DNA of 64,000 bases from Corynebacterium appendicis CIP 107643 (lineage in GTDB: Bacteria > Actinomycetota > Actinomycetes > Mycobacteriales > Mycobacteriaceae): the NCBI RefSeq assembly GCF_030408415.1, contig NZ_CP046976.1, positions 2,220,441-2,284,440 of the forward strand. Direction: 5' to 3'. The notes below the pieces were generated by a model. It was not told where the DNA came from. It saw nothing but the letters and a program-made list of their open reading frames with translations, and ran no database searches. Shown in pieces: positions 57,755 to 64,000 of the stretch (its first letter is position 1; the number at the start of each line of letters is the position of its first letter). The translations under genes and the position numbers were made by a program.

Positions 57755-58359
57755 ATCACCGCCGCCAGCAAATCCGCGACCTCCCGTTCGGTCAGCAAAC
57801 CGTGCGCCGGCGGGAGCTCCAGGCGCAGGCGCGGAATTTCCGGGTGATCCGCCACCACTTCAAAGCCCGCTGATTCCAGCACCTCCACCGGCATAAGTCC
57901 AATGACGGGATTATCGGCTGGCTCAGTCCGAAACCCGAATGCTTCGACCGCGGGGAGGGAGCGGGAGGAAAGGGCGGCGACGGCGGCGTCGATAAGCACT
58001 GCTTCCCAGCCGATGCCCGCGACGGCGGTATCGATGTGCAGGCTGGTCAGACAGTATGCGTCGGCTGAAAATGGCGCGGTGGGCATGCGGGCAGCCCCGG
58101 GCGCGGCGGACGGCGGGCACATAAGCAACGTCGCCCGTGCGCCGGTGCTGGTGGCCGGGTCGGCGATGGAGAAGCCCACGGTGGGCTGCTCGTAGGCGAG
58201 GGCGAGGAGCCATGCCGCCCTATCGACGTCCGAGTCGGTGCCGCCGAACGCGTCACCGAGCGGGTCCAACTCCCAGAACACGCTGCGCGCTGTGGTGCGG
58301 TGGATATACGCGAGATTGGCCGCTTGCAGCGGGATCAGACGCCCTCGTCGCAGCGGCAT
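57751..58359 (-). CDS. Acetyltransferase-like protein (Rv3916c position)
   Basis: 202-residue soluble protein between cwlM and parB, the position of Rv3916c. It has a GNAT-like layout (LTSLHIDTAVAGIGWEAVLI then a C-terminal strand with GFEVVADHPEIPRLRLEL) but no clear acetyl-CoA motif. TAGGCT lies 8 nt before the ATG and starts with the TAG stop of parB. Its 3' end overlaps cwlM by 4 bp. Confidence 0.65.
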   Translation of the reverse strand: MPLRRGRLIPLQAANLAYIHRTTARSVFWELDPLGDAFGGTDSDVDRAAWLLALAYEQPTVGFSIADPATSTGARATLLMCPPSAAPGAARMPTAPFSADAYCLTSLHIDTAVAGIGWEAVLIDAAVAALSSRSLPAVEAFGFRTEPADNPVIGLMPVEVLESAGFEVVADHPEIPRLRLELPPAHGLLTEREVADLLAAVI

Positions 58360-58370
58360 GGTGTGGCAGC

Positions 58371-59444
58371 CTAGTCCGTGCCCTCGATGAGCGACATGAT
58401 GCGCTCGAAATCGTCGCGGTCGCCGAATTCGACGACGATCTTGCCCTTGCGCTTGCCCATGGTGACCGACACCTTGGTGTCCCATTCGTCGGCGAGGCGG
58501 TCGGCGGCCTGGGTGAGGAATTCGGGCTGCGGCGTCGGCTCGCGCTTCGGCTTGTCCGGCAGCGCACCCTGGCGGTTGAGCAGGGTGACGGCTTCCTCCG
58601 TCGCGCGGACGGACAGGCCCTCGGCGACGATGCGGTCGGCGAGCTGCTCCTGGGCTTCCGGGCCCACTTTCACGCCGAGCAGTGCGCGGGCGTGGCCGGC
58701 GCTGAGCACACCGGCGGCGACGCGGCGCTGGACGGCGACGGGCAGGTTGAGCAAACGGATCGAATTGGTGATCACCGGGCGGGAGCGGCCGAGGCGGTCG
58801 GCGAGCTGCTCCTGGGTGACACCGAATTCCTCGAGAAGCTGCTGGTACGCGGCTGCCTCTTCGAGCGGATTGAGCTGCACGCGGTGGATATTCTCCAGCA
58901 GGGCGTCGCGCAGCATGTCCTCGTCGGAGGTCTCGCGCACGATCGCCGGGATGCGCTTCAGGCCCGCCTTGGAGGCAGCGCGCCAACGGCGCTCACCCAT
59001 GATGAGCTCGTAGCCGTCGTTCGCCGGGCGGACCACGATCGGCTGGAGCAGACCGAATTCCTTGACGGAGTGGATGAGCTCATTAAGCTCGTCCTCGTCG
59101 AATTGGGTGCGAGGCTGCTTCGCGTTCGGGAAGATCTTCCCGATGGGGATCTCTTGGTAGGACGCGCCGAAGGAATCGTTCGGCTTCGCCGCCGTCACCA
59201 TCGCGGCCGGGACAGAGGAGGAACGGCCGACAGAAGGTGCGCCCGGGATCGTCGGGGCGCCCTTGACCTTCTTCTTGGGCTTGTCGCCCTCAGCTGCCTC
59301 GGTATCCCTGGCACCCTTGGTTCCGCCAATGATGACGTCGGCGGCGCCGTCGCCCAGCGGGCCCGTCTTCTGGTGGTGGTCCGGATTCGACGGGATCAGC
59401 GCCGCCAACCCACGGCCTAGGCCGCCCTTGCGTTGCTCTGCCAT
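58371..59444 (-). CDS. parB: Chromosome-partitioning protein ParB
   Basis: 357-residue CTPase that loads at parS and slides along DNA. It has [13 protein letters not shown], a CTP-binding motif, then an HTH region with [19 protein letters not shown], and a C-terminal dimerisation domain. Residues 1-105 are a basic/polar N-terminal tail with the ParA-contacting peptide [17 protein letters not shown]. The four parS sites in this window are its expected targets. Confidence 0.97.
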   Translation of the reverse strand: MAEQRKGGLGRGLAALIPSNPDHHQKTGPLGDGAADVIIGGTKGARDTEAAEGDKPKKKVKGAPTIPGAPSVGRSSSVPAAMVTAAKPNDSFGASYQEIPIGKIFPNAKQPRTQFDEDELNELIHSVKEFGLLQPIVVRPANDGYELIMGERRWRAASKAGLKRIPAIVRETSDEDMLRDALLENIHRVQLNPLEEAAAYQQLLEEFGVTQEQLADRLGRSRPVITNSIRLLNLPVAVQRRVAAGVLSAGHARALLGVKVGPEAQEQLADRIVAEGLSVRATEEAVTLLNRQGALPDKPKREPTPQPEFLTQAADRLADEWDTKVSVTMGKRKGKIVVEFGDRDDFERIMSLIEGTD

Positions 59445-59451
59445 AGCTCTC

Positions 59452-60396
59452 TTAGTCCTCCTCGCCCAGCTGGGCGAAAATCTCGGGGCTCACACCGATC
59501 GGCCCTGTCGTCTCGTGCGGCTGGTAATCGCCGCGGGTAGCCAATTCTCGCGCGGCATCGAAGTACGCCAGCGCACCGCGGGAACCCGGGTCGTACTCGA
59601 TCACGGTCTGGCCGTAGCCGGGCGCCTCCGACACCTTCACCGAGCGCGGGATCATGTTGCGCATGACCACATCGCCGAACTGGCCGCGGACCTCTTCGGC
59701 GACCTGCTCGGAGAGCTTCGTGCGTGCGTCGTACATCGTCAGCAGCACAGCCGAGATGTGCAGGTTCGGGTTCAGGGCGCCGCGGATCATAGTGATGTTG
59801 TTCAGCAGCTGGCCCACACCCTCCAGGGCGTAGTACTCGCACTGGATCGGGATGAGCACCTCGTCGACCGCATTCATCGCGTTGATGGTGAGCAAGCCCA
59901 GCGACGGCGGACAGTCTACGAAGACGTAGTCGAAGCCTTGCTCCTCCAGGAACTCGCCGCGCAGAGCGTCGGCCAAGCGGTACTCGCGGCGCACCAAGCT
60001 GACCAGCTCAATCTCCGCGCCAGCCAGGTCAATGGTGGCGGGAATGCACCACAGGTTCTCGTTGTCGCCGGAGCGCTGGAGCGCTTCCTCCGCAGCGGCG
60101 GCGCCGATGAGGAGCTCGTAACTGGAGGTCTCCCCGTCGCGGTGGCCCGCACCAAGCGCCGTCGACGCATTGCCCTGCGGATCGAGGTCCACCACGAGCA
60201 CCTTGCGACCCAGCTTGGCCAGCGATGCGGCCAGGTTCACCGAGGTGGTGGTTTTGCCCACACCACCTTTCTGATTCGCGACAGTGATCAAGCGCGGCTG
60301 CTCCGGCTTCGGCACCGTCGAGCGCCCGTTATTCATCTGCGCCGCCCGGCGAGCCGCCGCGGCAATCGGGGTGTCATCCCACTGCTCGTCGTCCAC
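59452..60396 (-). CDS. parA: Chromosome-partitioning ATPase ParA
   Basis: 314-residue deviant Walker ATPase with [21 protein letters not shown] and [10 protein letters not shown]. It binds DNA non-specifically when ATP-bound and drives segregation of ParB-parS complexes. GTG 60396 has GGGAGG 5 nt upstream; an in-frame start nine codons earlier lacks that site. parB follows after 7 bp. Confidence 0.97.
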   Translation of the reverse strand: MDDEQWDDTPIAAAARRAAQMNNGRSTVPKPEQPRLITVANQKGGVGKTTTSVNLAASLAKLGRKVLVVDLDPQGNASTALGAGHRDGETSSYELLIGAAAAEEALQRSGDNENLWCIPATIDLAGAEIELVSLVRREYRLADALRGEFLEEQGFDYVFVDCPPSLGLLTINAMNAVDEVLIPIQCEYYALEGVGQLLNNITMIRGALNPNLHISAVLLTMYDARTKLSEQVAEEVRGQFGDVVMRNMIPRSVKVSEAPGYGQTVIEYDPGSRGALAYFDAARELATRGDYQPHETTGPIGVSPEIFAQLGEED

Positions 60397-60482
60397 GTGG
60401 CCTCCCGTCACGGTCAATAACAATCACTGTCAGATTAGTAGAGCGCCCTGACATCCGTTACCCAGGACCGCCCGTTAGCGCG

Positions 60483-61124
60483 CTAAGCAGCGCGGACGAT
60501 GCGAATGAGGGTGGTGGGCTGCTCCAGCAGACCCTCGCCGACGGTGAGGATCTCCGCGTCGGTACCGCCGGCCTTAGTGATCATGGCGGCGTCGCGCTCG
60601 AGTTCTTCTGCTACGCTCGCGCCCTTCATCGCGGTCATCGAACCGCCCGGCCGCACGAGGGGAAGGGACCAGCCGGCGAGCTTTCCTAAGGGGGCGACTG
60701 CGCGGGAGGTGGTGACGTCGAAAAGCGTCTTTTTCTGCTCTTCCGCGCGGCCGCGCACGACCGTGACGTTATCGAGGCCGAGTTTTTCAGTGATCTCGCT
60801 GAGGTAAGTCGAGCGCTTCAGCAGCGGCTCGATGAGAGTGATGCTGAGATCAGGTCGGGCAATGGCTAGGGGGATGCCCGGCAGGCCCGCGCCGGAGCCG
60901 ATGTCCGCGACGCTCACACCCTCGTCGAAGGCGTCGGCGATGACCGCGCAGTTGAGCACGTGGCGGCTCCACAGGCGGGAGACTTCCTTCGGGCCGATGA
61001 AACCGCGCTCAGCGGCGGTGGTGGCAAGGGAATCGTGGTAGGCCTGCGCGAGCGGCAGACGATTACCGAAGATCTCGGCTGCCGCTGCTGGCGCTACCTC
61101 CCACTCGGGCATGTGCTCAGGCAT
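60483..61124 (-). CDS. rsmG: 16S rRNA (guanine-527-N7) methyltransferase
   Basis: 213-residue SAM-dependent methyltransferase (GidB). The SAM loop is [18 protein letters not shown], followed by [16 protein letters not shown] and VVRGRAEE. It lies 5 bp after yidC. The 12-bp palindrome TTAGCGCGCTAA overlaps its stop. Loss of RsmG gives low-level streptomycin resistance in other bacteria. Confidence 0.95.
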   Translation of the reverse strand: MPEHMPEWEVAPAAAAEIFGNRLPLAQAYHDSLATTAAERGFIGPKEVSRLWSRHVLNCAVIADAFDEGVSVADIGSGAGLPGIPLAIARPDLSITLIEPLLKRSTYLSEITEKLGLDNVTVVRGRAEEQKKTLFDVTTSRAVAPLGKLAGWSLPLVRPGGSMTAMKGASVAEELERDAAMITKAGGTDAEILTVGEGLLEQPTTLIRIVRAA

Positions 61125-61129
61125 GTGCC

Positions 61130-62344
61130 TTAATTCCCTTTCTTCTTGCCCTGGTTGTTGTTCTTGTTTTTGCCCTTTTTCTTCTTGCCCTTCTTCGGGT
61201 TATCGGGCTTGGCGCCGGGCTTCGGCTTCAGGCCGACATTGGAGTCGGTGTCCGCCTTGTCTTCCGCTTGGTCCTTCGGCTGGGCCTCTGGTTGCTCCGC
61301 CGGCTCGTTCTCCGGGTGGTTATTGTTGGCGCGCTGCTTCGCGGCGTCGCGCTCGCGCTGCTTCTTGGAGCGGTTGTCAACAGTGCGGGCGCCGGCTACA
61401 GGAGCGGAAGCGCGCTTCGCCTCGCGCTTGGCTGCTTCCTCCTCTTCCTCTTCCTTGTCCATCTTGGCGTAGACGATCTTGGTCTGGAAGAAGGTCCAGA
61501 TGTTGTTGGACAGCATGTAGGTCAGCAGGCCGATGTGCCACAGGAAGCCGGTGAACAGCAGGGTTGCCGGGAGGAACCACAGCATCATGCCGTTCATGGT
61601 CTTCATCTGCATTTCCATCATTTCCGGCGAATTCATGCCGTTTTCCGGCTGCTTCTTGCCGGCAGCAGCCTGCTCCGCCTTGCGCTTGGCCATGCGCTCG
61701 CGCTGGCGGCTCATGGACATGCGCGCGTTGAAGTGGGTCAGCAGCACACAGGCGATGACTAGCGGCAGCGCCACCATGATGATGTCGGTGCGGGAGAAGT
61801 CCGACGGCGCGAACGCCGCGAACTGCTCTTCCGGCATGGACATGTAGGACGACAGCGGAACACCGAAGACGCGTGCATCCAGGAAAGACTGCACATCCTC
61901 AGGGGAGAAGATGTAGTTCGCGGTGTTGCGGTTCTCCTCGACGGACATGCCGAGGCCGCCAGCGCCAGTACCGGTGCGGTTGAAGGAGCGCAGCACGTGG
62001 AACAGACCGATGAACACCGGCATCTGCACCAGCGGGACGATGCAGCTGGCCAACGGGTTCATGTTGGCTTCCTTGTACAGGCGCTGCATCTCCATCGCCT
62101 GCTTCTGCTGGTCCTTCGCGTATTTAGCGCGAATCTCCTGCATTTTCGGCTGGAGTTCCTGCATCTTGCGGCCGGAGCGCAGCTGGTTCACCATCGGCTT
62201 GACCAGGAAGACACGGATGGTGAAGGTGAGGAACACGATCGCCAGCAGCCACGAGGCACCGGAATCCGGCGAGAAAATATAGCCGAAAATCTTGTGCCAG
62301 AACCACAGGACGGCTGAGATGGGCCAGTAGATGAAATTCAGCAC
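61130..62344 (-). CDS. yidC: Membrane protein insertase YidC
   Basis: 404-residue Oxa1/YidC insertase with five membrane segments. It begins [21 protein letters not shown], and has the conserved hydrophilic-groove Arg in [16 protein letters not shown]. The C-terminal ~120 residues are highly charged, ending in a Lys/Gly/Asn tail ([17 protein letters not shown]) that probably contacts ribosomes. No jag gene separates it from rsmG, unlike mycobacteria. Confidence 0.95.
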   Translation of the reverse strand: MLNFIYWPISAVLWFWHKIFGYIFSPDSGASWLLAIVFLTFTIRVFLVKPMVNQLRSGRKMQELQPKMQEIRAKYAKDQQKQAMEMQRLYKEANMNPLASCIVPLVQMPVFIGLFHVLRSFNRTGTGAGGLGMSVEENRNTANYIFSPEDVQSFLDARVFGVPLSSYMSMPEEQFAAFAPSDFSRTDIIMVALPLVIACVLLTHFNARMSMSRQRERMAKRKAEQAAAGKKQPENGMNSPEMMEMQMKTMNGMMLWFLPATLLFTGFLWHIGLLTYMLSNNIWTFFQTKIVYAKMDKEEEEEEAAKREAKRASAPVAGARTVDNRSKKQRERDAAKQRANNNHPENEPAEQPEAQPKDQAEDKADTDSNVGLKPKPGAKPDNPKKGKKKKGKNKNNNQGKKKGN

Positions 62345-62351
62345 TGGTTGT

Positions 62352-62645
62352 CTAACTCCTGTTCATAGGTACGGGGTCGTAGCCGCCGGGATGCCAGGGC
62401 CCGCACTTGGCTAAACGCGCAAGAGCGAGAAGGCCACCGCGGGCCGCTCCATGCCGGGACACCGCTTCGAGCGCATACGCGCTGCACGTCGGCTCAAAGC
62501 GGCACGTCGATCCCATCTTAAGGGGTGAGAAAAGTTTTTGGTAAAGCCGCACGCACCGCACCATCAAACGGCCGACGGGCCCACTGGGTGCGGGAATGCG
62601 CTCGCCGTCGGTGTTGAAATACCGGGCGTGCTCGTGACCGGTCAT
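62352..62645 (-). CDS. yidD: Membrane protein insertion efficiency factor YidD
   Basis: 97-residue YidD family protein with [29 protein letters not shown] and the HPGGYDPVP motif, both typical. It assists YidC. Its start overlaps the rnpA stop by 4 bp. Confidence 0.93.
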   Translation of the reverse strand: MTGHEHARYFNTDGERIPAPSGPVGRLMVRCVRLYQKLFSPLKMGSTCRFEPTCSAYALEAVSRHGAARGGLLALARLAKCGPWHPGGYDPVPMNRS

Positions 62646-63004
62646 GAACGCGCGGCCGCTTTCTTGCGGGCACGCTCAATTCCCGATTCCATGTCCTTGA
62701 GCAGCTGAGCGCTTGTCGCGTCAGCACTTGCCGGAAGGGCACGGACGACGATGTCCACCTCCCGGTCGAGGTGCTCGGCGACCTCCATGCACACATGCCG
62801 CAACTGGCGCGACAGACGGTGGCGGGCGACGGCGTTGCCCACCTGCTTAGACACAATTAACCCGAACCGGGGACCGCCGGAAATCACGGTCTCGGTTCGG
62901 GTGTAATAGTGCACCACGAGGGTGCGGGTGCCTGCGCGCCCGCCTTGAGAGATCACCCTGCGGAATTCCGCGGACGAGGTGAGCTTATGGGCGCGGGGCA
63001 GCAC
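62642..63004 (-). CDS. rnpA: Ribonuclease P protein component
   Basis: 120-residue basic protein, [17 protein letters not shown] at the start (GTG 63004), with [20 protein letters not shown], the RNR-like basic helix that binds RNase P RNA. It lies between yidD and rpmH as usual. Confidence 0.95.
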   Translation of the reverse strand: MLPRAHKLTSSAEFRRVISQGGRAGTRTLVVHYYTRTETVISGGPRFGLIVSKQVGNAVARHRLSRQLRHVCMEVAEHLDREVDIVVRALPASADATSAQLLKDMESGIERARKKAAARS

Positions 63005-63028
63005 AGCGCTCAGATGAGCCTAGAAAAG

Positions 63029-63166
63029 CTAGGCAGTGAGCTTGGAACGGCCCTTGCGGCGACGCGCGGAAACGATGGCGCGGCCGGCACGGGTGTTCAT
63101 GCGGGTACGGAAGCCGTGCTTGCGGGCACGACGACGGTTATTCGGCTGGAAAGTCCGCTTAGACAT
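63029..63166 (-). CDS. rpmH: Ribosomal protein L34
   Basis: 45-residue basic protein, [20 protein letters not shown] onward, ending SKLTA. This is the classic L34 sequence. It is the last gene before oriC and lies 24 bp before rnpA in transcription order. A weak TACATA -10 on the minus strand lies near 63263-63268. Confidence 0.97.
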   Translation of the reverse strand: MSKRTFQPNNRRRARKHGFRTRMNTRAGRAIVSARRRKGRSKLTA

Positions 63167-64000
63167 GGCGGGGTACTCCTTGCAATCTATGCGGCGGCCA
63201 GCGGCGCACGCCGAACCTTGCGGCGCGTGCGCCTTCCCGGGAAGAGGCAGCCATGTTCAAAATATGTAAGTGAGATGCTCTTACAGCGAATCCGCTGGTG
63301 GCATGCATTATCTGCGCTGACTCGCCAGTATCGGCGGCCCGGTGCTCGGCGCTGATGATGCTCTCACGCACAACCAGGTCCCTGCGGATTCTCGCGAATC
63401 ACAATGGTCACTAGAGTGCGACAGACCATGCCAGGATACGTGATCAGCGTCGCACCGGCCAAATCGACGCGCGGGGGTAGTTGACCCGAAATTCGTTCAC
63501 CCCCGAAATTACAACAGTGTGTTTTTCCGCAGGTCAGACCCGACACGCCGACGTAGCCTGCACGGGACCGGTGGGGGTATCGAACGTGCTTTCCCGCACA
63601 CCGCTAACACCGCCCCAGCGGCGGGACCGTCTTCTAGACAGTCGGCGGCGCGGCAGGGTAAGAAAGCTTTATCACCACAACTTCACAGGAAAACTCTCAC
63701 CACCGCTGTGGATAAGCCTCAATTAAACGTTGAGGCTTATCCGGTTAGAGCGGTAAAAGACGAGGTCAAAGCAGGTAATTTGGCCACTGAGGGTTATCCA
63801 CAGCACAATGATTGTCTTGTGGATAAACTTCACGTCGACACAGCAACGCCCTGTGGATAACTTTGTGAATTCACAAGTTCAGGGCGATGTTCAGACTCCT
63901 GTGAGTTGTGAATGGCCCGCGGCGCGCACGACCCGGAACCGAGGATGGTGTGCGCCGCGGGTTGAACGTTGGGATTCGGAGATAGGGAAAGCGGGCTTTC
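63167..64000. other. rpmH-dnaA intergenic region, left part of oriC
   Basis: 834 bp without a convincing gene. It contains four perfect DnaA boxes: 63707-63715 (-), 63794-63802 (+), 63818-63826 (-) and 63852-63860 (-). A 14-bp palindrome TTGTGAATTCACAA lies at 63863-63876. A GC-rich inverted repeat has arms CCCGCGGCGC (63916-63925) and GCGCCGCGGG (63952-63961) with a 26-nt spacer. AT-rich stretches near 63661-63700 and 63716-63780 could unwind. dnaA should start beyond the window; the rpmH promoter lies at the left side. Confidence 0.85.

Noticed and set aside
63519..63860. Open frame of 113 codons across the DnaA boxes
   Set aside because: It is rich in Arg and Ser, has no family signal, and covers the origin boxes; probably non-coding.

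Overview
The window reads as a chromosomal stretch of a moderately high-GC Corynebacterium, ending at its right edge in the replication origin. The basis is the order of the last 16 kb, pcnA, NUDIX, DUF6049, murJ, sigM, trxB, trxA, cwlM, acetyltransferase-like, parB, parA, rsmG, yidC, yidD, rnpA, rpmH, which is the classic actinobacterial order just before dnaA. It is followed by a gene-free region with four perfect DnaA boxes. Other Corynebacterium signs are a trpEGD-C(F)-BA operon with a fused trpCF, divergent aceA/aceB, a divergent HrtBA/ChrSA-like heme cluster, and many leaderless genes. dnaA itself is not reached. The species cannot be named from the sequence alone. No rRNA, tRNA, CRISPR array, intact insertion sequence or prophage was seen.

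Layout. 0-7.3 kb: a lipoprotein, a small membrane protein, a GT87 glycosyltransferase, a class A penicillin-binding protein, a DUF5318 protein, a MarR regulator (MalR-like), a universal stress protein and a membrane protein. 7.3-15.4 kb: tRNA hydroxylase TrhO, a DUF1846 protein, the glyoxylate-bypass enzymes malate synthase and isocitrate lyase sharing a 480-bp control region, a VapC toxin remnant, rraA and an Nei-type DNA glycosylase. 15.4-19.1 kb: an ABC exporter divergent from a two-component system. 19.1-25.5 kb: Nnr metabolite repair, an MFS transporter, two poorly known proteins and small membrane proteins. 25.5-33 kb: vanZ-like, leuS, two flavodoxin-like proteins, a DUF5129 protein and a dicarboxylate symporter. 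33-41.6 kb: an SdpI-family gene and the trp operon, running on without a gap into a Rieske protein, a small protein and a lipoprotein. 41.6-47.5 kb: an HNH endonuclease, a secreted protein, azlCD, yqgE and pcnA. 47.6-64 kb: the cell-envelope, thioredoxin and chromosome-segregation block and the left part of oriC.

Chromosome-level signals stand out. Four perfect parS sites (26.3, 28.9, 31.6 and 37.6 kb) lie inside and between genes about 26-38 kb from the origin-proximal edge, and the parA/parB genes that would use them lie in the same window. The decamer CTTATCGACG occurs 23 times in both orientations, where chance predicts about 0.1. The heptamer GGGGGAG occurs at least 21 times on the + strand and was not found on the - strand. 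These two word biases are the least explained features here.

Expression. About twenty genes carry a TANNNT -10 box 6-8 nt before the start codon and no Shine-Dalgarno, so they should be leaderless. In four of them the -10 box contains the stop codon of the neighbouring gene. These boxes also fix several start codons that would otherwise be ambiguous.
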